9,966 bases of DNA. It comes from Lachnoclostridium sp. UBA1781. Lineage in GTDB: Bacteria > Bacillota > Clostridia > Lachnospirales > Lachnospiraceae. A program made the translations under genes and the position numbers. Under the pieces are notes generated by a model. It saw only the letters and a program-made list of their open reading frames with translations, searched no databases and was not told where the DNA came from. Shown here one piece after another: positions 6,802 through 9,966 of the stretch (the first letter of the stretch is position 1; each line of letters starts with the position of its first letter). The DNA lies in the NCBI GenBank assembly GCA_002315495.1, contig DCGJ01000117.1:1084-11049 (forward strand), written 5' to 3'.

Positions 6802-7489
6802 AATTATTCTGATCGACCAAATTATGGTCCATAATATTACCGATTGCATTACTGATGTGGTCATGCGCAAGTCGTTCTGCAGTATCTCCGTCATGATTCA
6901 CAATCGCGTCCAAAATTGCGGAATGCTCACTGTTCGAATTCATCGCACGGGACGGATCCGCAAGTGTAACTTTACGGATACTGTGTACATACTGATGATA
7001 ATCACGAAGCAAATGTCCCAAAATTTTGCTTCCGCAGGACTGATACATCAGCTCGTGGAATCTGCTATCCATCTCAACCACCTGATCATAGTTCTGCTTC
7101 TTTGTATGAAACTCGGAAAGATAGATGGCCTCTTCCATCTTCTCCAACTGCTCCTTGGTTACATTCTCACATGCCCAACGAGCGCACAAACCCTCCAAAT
7201 AGGAACGAATCATATAAATATCATGAATATCTTTATTGCTGATACCTGCAACAAATGCACCCTTATTCGGAATAATCTTAACCAATCCCTCAAGCTCAAG
7301 CTGACGAAGTGCCTCACGCACGGGAGTACGACTTACACCCAATTCCTGCCCGATTGCAATCTCCTTTAACTCTTCATCCTCAACATATTTGCCGGATAAA
7401 ATATTCTCACGAATCTTTGCAAATACCATTCCACGAAGAGAATACTTGTCTGGATTGTCTCCGCCAAATGCCTTTTCCTCAATTGCCAT
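6800..7489 (-). CDS. GntR-family regulator with FCD effector domain (FadR subfamily)
   Basis: This is a 229-residue transcription factor. An N-terminal winged helix (about 17-85) has the GntR signature ELGVSRTPVREALRQLELEGL; the recognition helix is near residues 53-63. The C-terminal all-helical FCD domain keeps the four residues that normally bind a divalent metal: D141 and H145 (MDSRFHELMY), H189 (EHSAILDAI) and H211 (AHDHI). FCD ligands are usually small organic acids or sugar acids. The ligand here cannot be told, and no catabolic gene adjoins it. The start is ATG 7489, with GGGAGG ending 5 nt before it. A TTG at 7513 lies inside an operator-like palindrome and has no ribosome binding site. 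The gene is monocistronic, with a shared terminator at its end and probable autoregulatory sites upstream. Confidence 0.92.
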   Translation of the reverse strand: MAIEEKAFGGDNPDKYSLRGMVFAKIRENILSGKYVEDEELKEIAIGQELGVSRTPVREALRQLELEGLVKIIPNKGAFVAGISNKDIHDIYMIRSYLEGLCARWACENVTKEQLEKMEEAIYLSEFHTKKQNYDQVVEMDSRFHELMYQSCGSKILGHLLRDYHQYVHSIRKVTLADPSRAMNSNSEHSAILDAIVNHDGDTAERLAHDHISNAIGNIMDHNLVDQNN

Positions 7490-7504
7490 AACAGCCTCCC
7501 ATAA

Positions 7505-7512
7505 TGTATACA
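7505..7512. promoter_or_regulatory. Second GntR-type operator site
   Basis: The 8-bp palindrome TGTATACA lies in the gntR untranslated leader, with its centre 45 bp from that of the promoter palindrome. It shares the GT-AT-AC core of FadR-subfamily operators, so the same dimer may bind both. Confidence 0.45.
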
Positions 7513-7547
7513 ATGTATCAATTCATCCCTCATCGCTAACCTGTATT

Positions 7548-7576
7548 ATTGTATACAACACCAATAAAAAAGTCAA
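7548..7576 (-). promoter_or_regulatory. gntR promoter
   Basis: The minus strand shows TTGACT (7576-7571), a 17-nt spacer and TACAAT (7553-7548). The transcript would begin near 7541 and have a leader of about 50 nt before the ATG at 7489. Confidence 0.65.
7549..7558. promoter_or_regulatory. Operator palindrome over the gntR -10 box
   Basis: TTGTATACAA is a perfect 10-bp palindrome with the T-N-GT...AC-N-A layout known for FadR-subfamily GntR proteins. It overlaps the -10 box, where binding would exclude polymerase. Autorepression by the adjacent gene product is inferred. Confidence 0.55.
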
Positions 7577-7595
7577 TCATTATTTAAAGTCAAAG

Positions 7596-7624
7596 AAAAA
7601 AAGCCGCCCATCGGCAGCTTCTTT
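7596..7624 (-). terminator. Intrinsic terminator with no annotated gene in front
   Basis: On the minus strand AGCTGCC (7619-7613) pairs with GGCGGCT (7608-7602) around GATG. The stem extends through flanking A-U and one G-U pairs into seven Ts (7602-7596). The internal T-G pair is possible only on the minus strand; the plus strand has an A-C mismatch there and a broken T run. It sits upstream of the gntR promoter and downstream of no coding gene, so it most likely ends a non-coding transcript. Confidence 0.7.
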
Positions 7625-7746
7625 CCTGATGTGATTGTGTGTATGTGAAATGAAATAATGTCTAACGGGCTAAGACGCCTCTCAGCCCTCCTCTTTAATA
7701 TTACCCACAGGGATGTACCATTTCCACAAAATTGTCTTCAAATATT
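7596..7746 (-). ncRNA. Candidate structured small RNA, about 150 nt
   Basis: On the minus strand an extended -10 box (TGATAGAAT, 7761-7753) predicts a start near 7746, and the orphan terminator ends the transcript at about 7596. Inside is a 9-bp hairpin, GGGCTGAGA (7688-7680) with TCTTAGCCC (7675-7667) and loop GGCG. Its single G-U pair becomes an A-C mismatch on the other strand, so the structure favours minus-strand RNA. A longer-range helix pairs 7727-7719 with 7652-7645 over 8 bp with one bulged G. The closing helix, internal bulge, apical hairpin and terminator recall 6S-type RNA in outline, but I do not recognise 6S sequence. No convincing reading frame is present: one six-codon ATG frame only, and AGGAGG near 7690 is followed by no usual start codon. 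It could also be an upstream leader linked to gntR. Confidence 0.4.
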
Positions 7747-7752
7747 AGTTGT

Positions 7753-7761
7753 ATTCTATCA
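7753..7761 (-). promoter_or_regulatory. Extended -10 for the candidate small RNA
   Basis: TGATAGAAT on the minus strand is a TGn-extended -10 element. No good -35 box is seen 16-18 nt upstream, which extended -10 promoters can tolerate. It abuts the -35 box of the divergent araC promoter at 7763. Confidence 0.35.
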
Positions 7762-7762
7762 T

Positions 7763-7791
7763 TTTACAAATGCTTTTGCTTGTGATATAAT
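7763..7791 (+). promoter_or_regulatory. araC-type gene promoter
   Basis: TTTACA (7763-7768), a 17-nt spacer and consensus TATAAT (7786-7791), which also has an upstream TGA extension, form a strong rightward promoter. The start is expected near 7798, about 85 nt before the gene. The -10 box is embedded in the palindrome GTGAT-ATA-ATCAC (7782-7794), a possible operator. Confidence 0.65.
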
Positions 7792-7881
7792 CACTAATAA
7801 TAGGACAATATTCACTTGTCTTCACATTATTTGTCTTTGAATCACGAAAATAATGAATAATATCCACTCGAGGTGATAATT

Positions 7882-8745
7882 TTGAAAATAATGGACTTGC
7901 GTGAAATCAAAAAACGTGGATACGACGAATTCCCGATGGAATACTATTATATCGAACCTACGGATTCGAGATATTCCATGACTCATCACTGGCATGAAGA
8001 ATTGGAAATCATCCATGTACTTGACGGAACACTCAAATTGTCCTTAGATGATAACGGAATCACTGTTTATAAGGACGACTACCTCTTTATTAATGGGGGT
8101 ACTCTTCACGGCGGAATCACGGACAATTGTATCTATGAAGTTATCGTTTTTGATTTTGCATATTTCTTCCGTGGTATGCCGGCATTTAGCAAACAGCTTG
8201 CACCTTTATTTCACCAGGAGGTTCGATTCCCAAATCAACTTCCGGCAGAGGATATTTCAGCAAGAAAAATGCTGGCCCAGATATTTAAGGCAATGCAAAG
8301 CAAAGAACCGAACTACGAGTATCGTTCCCTGGGTTTCCTAATACTGCTTACCGGTTATTTTCTTGATCACAAGTATTACGAGCCCGTGGAAAATAAAAAT
8401 GCACGTGAACAGCGTATAAAGAGCATCAAGGTTGTATTGGATTATATCGAACATAATTATGCAGACCCAATCTCATTAGAAGAACTCAGTGCTCTCGCCG
8501 GTATGTCTCCGAAATATTTCTGTCGTTTCTTTAAGGAAATGACCTTTAAAACGCCAATTGATTATGTCAACTACTATCGTATCGAGGTGGCATCAGAGAA
8601 ACTGAAAGATCCGAATACCTCCGTGACGGATGTCGCATTTTCCTGTGGTTTCAACGACCTCAACTATTTTATTCGGTGTTTTAAGAAGTACAAAGAGATA
8701 TCCCCGAAGCAATACATGCTTCGCCTTCAGAAAAATCATCCATAA
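7882..8745 (+). CDS. AraC-family transcriptional regulator with cupin sensor domain
   Basis: This regulator has 287 residues. The N-terminal part (about 20-140) is a cupin-type AraC ligand domain with HHWHEELEIIHVLDG at 35-49 and a later HGGI motif; such domains typically sense sugars or related small molecules. The C-terminal part (about 180-285) carries the two helix-turn-helix units of the family: ISLEELSALAGMSPKYFCRFFK, then SVTDVAFSCGFNDLNYFIRCFKK ending in the usual ISPKQY. The start is a TTG at 7882, 5-6 nt from GAGGTGAT. An ATG at 7891 is 14 nt away and less likely, and a GTG at 7873 is itself part of the ribosome binding site. No terminator follows, so transcription may run into luxS 60 bp downstream. 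The target genes cannot be told; luxS and the divergent small RNA candidate are the nearest possibilities. Confidence 0.92.
   Translation: MKIMDLREIKKRGYDEFPMEYYYIEPTDSRYSMTHHWHEELEIIHVLDGTLKLSLDDNGITVYKDDYLFINGGTLHGGITDNCIYEVIVFDFAYFFRGMPAFSKQLAPLFHQEVRFPNQLPAEDISARKMLAQIFKAMQSKEPNYEYRSLGFLILLTGYFLDHKYYEPVENKNAREQRIKSIKVVLDYIEHNYADPISLEELSALAGMSPKYFCRFFKEMTFKTPIDYVNYYRIEVASEKLKDPNTSVTDVAFSCGFNDLNYFIRCFKKYKEISPKQYMLRLQKNHP
8705..8723. repeat. Inverted repeat upstream of the luxS promoter
   Basis: CGAAGCA (8705-8711) and TGCTTCG (8717-8723) form a perfect 7-bp inverted repeat around ATACA, within the last codons of the araC-type gene and 25 bp upstream of the luxS -35 box. It may be an operator, or it may be coincidental coding sequence. 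Confidence 0.3.
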
Positions 8746-8748
8746 TCG

Positions 8749-8777
8749 TTGCATTCTTCTGCTAAACTTCATATAAT
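8749..8777 (+). promoter_or_regulatory. luxS promoter
   Basis: TTGCAT (8749-8754), an exact 17-nt spacer and TATAAT (8772-8777) lie between the araC-type stop and luxS. The leader is then only about 20 nt, too short for a SAM riboswitch or T-box. Confidence 0.75.
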
Positions 8778-8805
8778 AAACGAAAACAAGAAAGGATGAT
8801 TACTT

Positions 8806-9282
8806 ATGGAACCTATTGCAAGTTTTACCGTTGATCATACAAAGCTACTTCCGGGTGTATATGTTTCCCGAAAAGATAAAGTCGGCACCGATGCCGTTGT
8901 TACTACCTTTGATTTACGTATGACACAACCGAACGAAGAACCGGTTATGAATACCGCAGAGGTGCACACCTTGGAGCATCTCGGAGCAACCTTCCTTCGT
9001 AATCACGAAAGCTGGGGCGATAAGATTATTTACTTCGGACCGATGGGATGTCGAACCGGCTTCTATCTTCTGCTTGCAGGTGATTATGAATCAAAGGATG
9101 TCATTGAGCTTCTTGTCGAAATGTTCGACTTCTGTGCAACCTACGACGGACCGGTATTTGGCGCTGATCAAAAGAGCTGCGGAAATTATCTCGACATGAA
9201 CCATCCGATGGCAAGATATCTTGCAAAGAAATATCTTGGAGTTCTACAAAATATAACCGATGACAGAATGAATTATCAGTAA
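8806..9282 (+). CDS. luxS: S-ribosylhomocysteine lyase LuxS
   Basis: LuxS cleaves S-ribosylhomocysteine to homocysteine and DPD, the precursor of autoinducer-2. It is thus part of the activated methyl cycle as well as a source of a quorum-sensing signal. The 158-residue cytosolic protein is typical in length for a homodimeric LuxS. The HTLEHL motif gives metal ligands H54 and H58 and catalytic E57. C82 in PMGCRTGFY matches the catalytic cysteine (C84 in B. subtilis), and C125 in SCGNYLDMN is the third metal ligand. An AAAGGA ribosome binding site precedes the ATG by 9 nt. No pfs (nucleosidase) or metabolic partner is adjacent. The strong promoter of its own suggests steady expression, with possible read-through from the araC-type gene. 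Confidence 0.97.
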   Translation: MEPIASFTVDHTKLLPGVYVSRKDKVGTDAVVTTFDLRMTQPNEEPVMNTAEVHTLEHLGATFLRNHESWGDKIIYFGPMGCRTGFYLLLAGDYESKDVIELLVEMFDFCATYDGPVFGADQKSCGNYLDMNHPMARYLAKKYLGVLQNITDDRMNYQ

Positions 9283-9285
9283 CAA

Positions 9286-9318
9286 AAAGGAGGAGGCATT
9301 TGAGGTGCCCCCTCCTTT
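9286..9318. terminator. Bidirectional terminator between luxS and the hydrolase gene
   Basis: AAAGGAGG (9286-9293) pairs with CCTCCTTT (9311-9318) and GGCA (9295-9298) with TGCC (9306-9309) around a 7-nt loop. The one A-C mismatch on the plus strand becomes a G-U pair on the minus strand, where five Ts follow the stem. It is therefore stronger for the hydrolase gene but also placed 4 nt after the luxS stop. Confidence 0.82.
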
Positions 9319-9349
9319 GTCATTCTTCATAATAGCAAGTATTCTATTT

Positions 9350-9966
9350 CTACTGTTCAACAAAAGATGAAATACTAGTCCAAACCAGGTTATTATCAAT
9401 TAAATCGTTATGAGACAGTCCACTAATTGTTATTAATTCAGCTTTTTGGTTTAACTGTTCTTTAAATTCTATTGCCATTGAATAGGGTATTACCTCATCC
9501 GTATCTGAAGCAATAATCAATACATTAGCTTCCATGGTACTACAATAATCTATACTTGGAAAATCATATTTAACCAAATTCTTAAATGGTCCGTAGAAAA
9601 CTGGCAGATGAGAATTAAATACGGCAGTCATATTTTTATACGGTGCAATAAGAACGGATTTCATAAACTGAAATTTGGAGGTGACATAAGTAGCAACACC
9701 AGTTCCCAAACTATATCCGACGATACATATTTTTTCACTGCTCCATTTTTTTAATGAATATGTAATTGATGCTTCTGCCATATCATATATTGACGACTCA
9801 GAAATTTCCCCTTCACTATTTCCGTATTCCGGGTAATCAAAAACAAGAATGGAAGTCGTTGCTCGATTTTTAGATAATATATCCCGTAAAACATTTGCAC
9901 TACACTCTCCGTTTCCACCAAAATATATAATCAACTTATCTGAGTTTGGATTCTTGTATAGCCATC
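9350..9966 (-). CDS. Alpha/beta hydrolase, N-terminus beyond the window (partial)
   Basis: The frame is open from the TAG at 9352-9350 to the right edge. A TTG at 9934 is not the real start, because coding-like residues (WLYKNPNSDK) continue upstream without a stop or ribosome binding site. The protein is a serine alpha/beta hydrolase of the broad S33/ABHD17-like type. It has IIYFGGNGE (an HG-type oxyanion loop with glycine in the histidine position), VFDYPEYGNSEG, the nucleophile elbow GYSLGTG with its serine codon at 9712-9710, a likely acid in SDTDEVIP and the histidine in GLSHND. No signal peptide can be judged. The substrate is unknown. GC is about 32% over the first 180 bases I counted, against about 46% for 180 bases of luxS, so a different origin is possible. 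Confidence 0.85.
   Translation of the reverse strand, partial: WLYKNPNSDKLIIYFGGNGECSANVLRDILSKNRATTSILVFDYPEYGNSEGEISESSIYDMAEASITYSLKKWSSEKICIVGYSLGTGVATYVTSKFQFMKSVLIAPYKNMTAVFNSHLPVFYGPFKNLVKYDFPSIDYCSTMEANVLIIASDTDEVIPYSMAIEFKEQLNQKAELITISGLSHNDLIDNNLVWTSISSFVEQ

Larger units (their letters stand above)
7732..7837 (+). repeat. Spaced TTGTCTT direct repeats around the araC promoter
   Basis: TTGTCTTCA occurs at 7732-7740 and 7816-7824; with the following bases, 11 of 12 positions match (TTGTCTTCAAAT and TTGTCTTCACAT). A shorter copy, TTGTCTT, is at 7831-7837. The first two copies are 84 bp apart and flank the promoter; the last two are 15 bp apart. AraC-family proteins commonly bind direct repeats, so these are candidate autoregulatory sites. 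Confidence 0.4.

Noticed and set aside
7667..7688. TPP riboswitch, because CTGAGA occurs on the minus strand
   Set aside because: The other conserved TPP blocks (the ACCTGATCTGG-like segment and its partners) are absent; CTGAGA is simply part of a simple hairpin.
7658..7840. Plus-strand 60-residue frame in the gntR-araC gap
   Set aside because: It has no ribosome binding site, no recognisable family and overlaps promoter elements; it looks like chance.
8746..8805. SAM riboswitch or T-box before luxS
   Set aside because: The gap is only 60 bp and is filled by a promoter; no aptamer or attenuator fits.
9350..9934. Hydrolase as a complete 194-residue protein starting at the TTG 9934
   Set aside because: The frame stays open to the window edge with plausible residues and there is no ribosome binding site before this TTG.

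Overview
The window looks like ordinary chromosome of a Clostridia-class Firmicute, most likely a member of the Lachnospiraceae. The reasons are moderate GC (about 45% in the core genes), strong AGGAGG-type ribosome binding sites, several TTG starts, a Rex with the clostridial FGQQGYGYNV signature next to a YdiF-type ABC-F gene, and a eukaryote-type HisA. Genus cannot be read from the sequence. No mobile element, CRISPR array, tRNA or rRNA is visible, and nothing amounts to an obvious new multi-gene system. The least explained part is the 392-base gap between the gntR and araC genes.

Layout. Bases 1-192 are the tail of an unrecognised plus-strand gene, which meets hisA at a shared bidirectional terminator (194-224). 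A minus-strand pair, rlmH then hisA (1511 down to 225), has its own probable promoter near 1560-1588. Upstream of it, and closed by a terminator at 1661-1690, is a minus-strand operon rex - nnrED - CBS/CorC protein (4738 down to 1705). It joins an NADH/NAD+-sensing repressor to an enzyme that repairs damaged NAD(P)H. The rex promoter overlaps the divergent promoter of a plus-strand ABC-F ATPase gene (4858-6774), so the two probably compete for RNA polymerase.

The ABC-F gene meets a minus-strand GntR/FCD regulator gene (6800-7489) at another bidirectional terminator. The gntR promoter carries a perfect TTGTATACAA palindrome over its -10 box and a second TGTATACA site 45 bp downstream, which suggests autoregulation. 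Between gntR and araC there is a minus-strand intrinsic terminator with no gene in front of it, a strand-asymmetric hairpin and an extended -10. Together these suggest an unannotated structured RNA of about 150 nt, divergent from the araC promoter.

The araC-like regulator gene (7882-8745) is followed with no terminator by luxS (8806-9282), which also has a strong promoter of its own. The window ends in an AT-rich minus-strand alpha/beta hydrolase gene cut off by the right edge. It shares a terminator with luxS and differs in base composition from everything else here.
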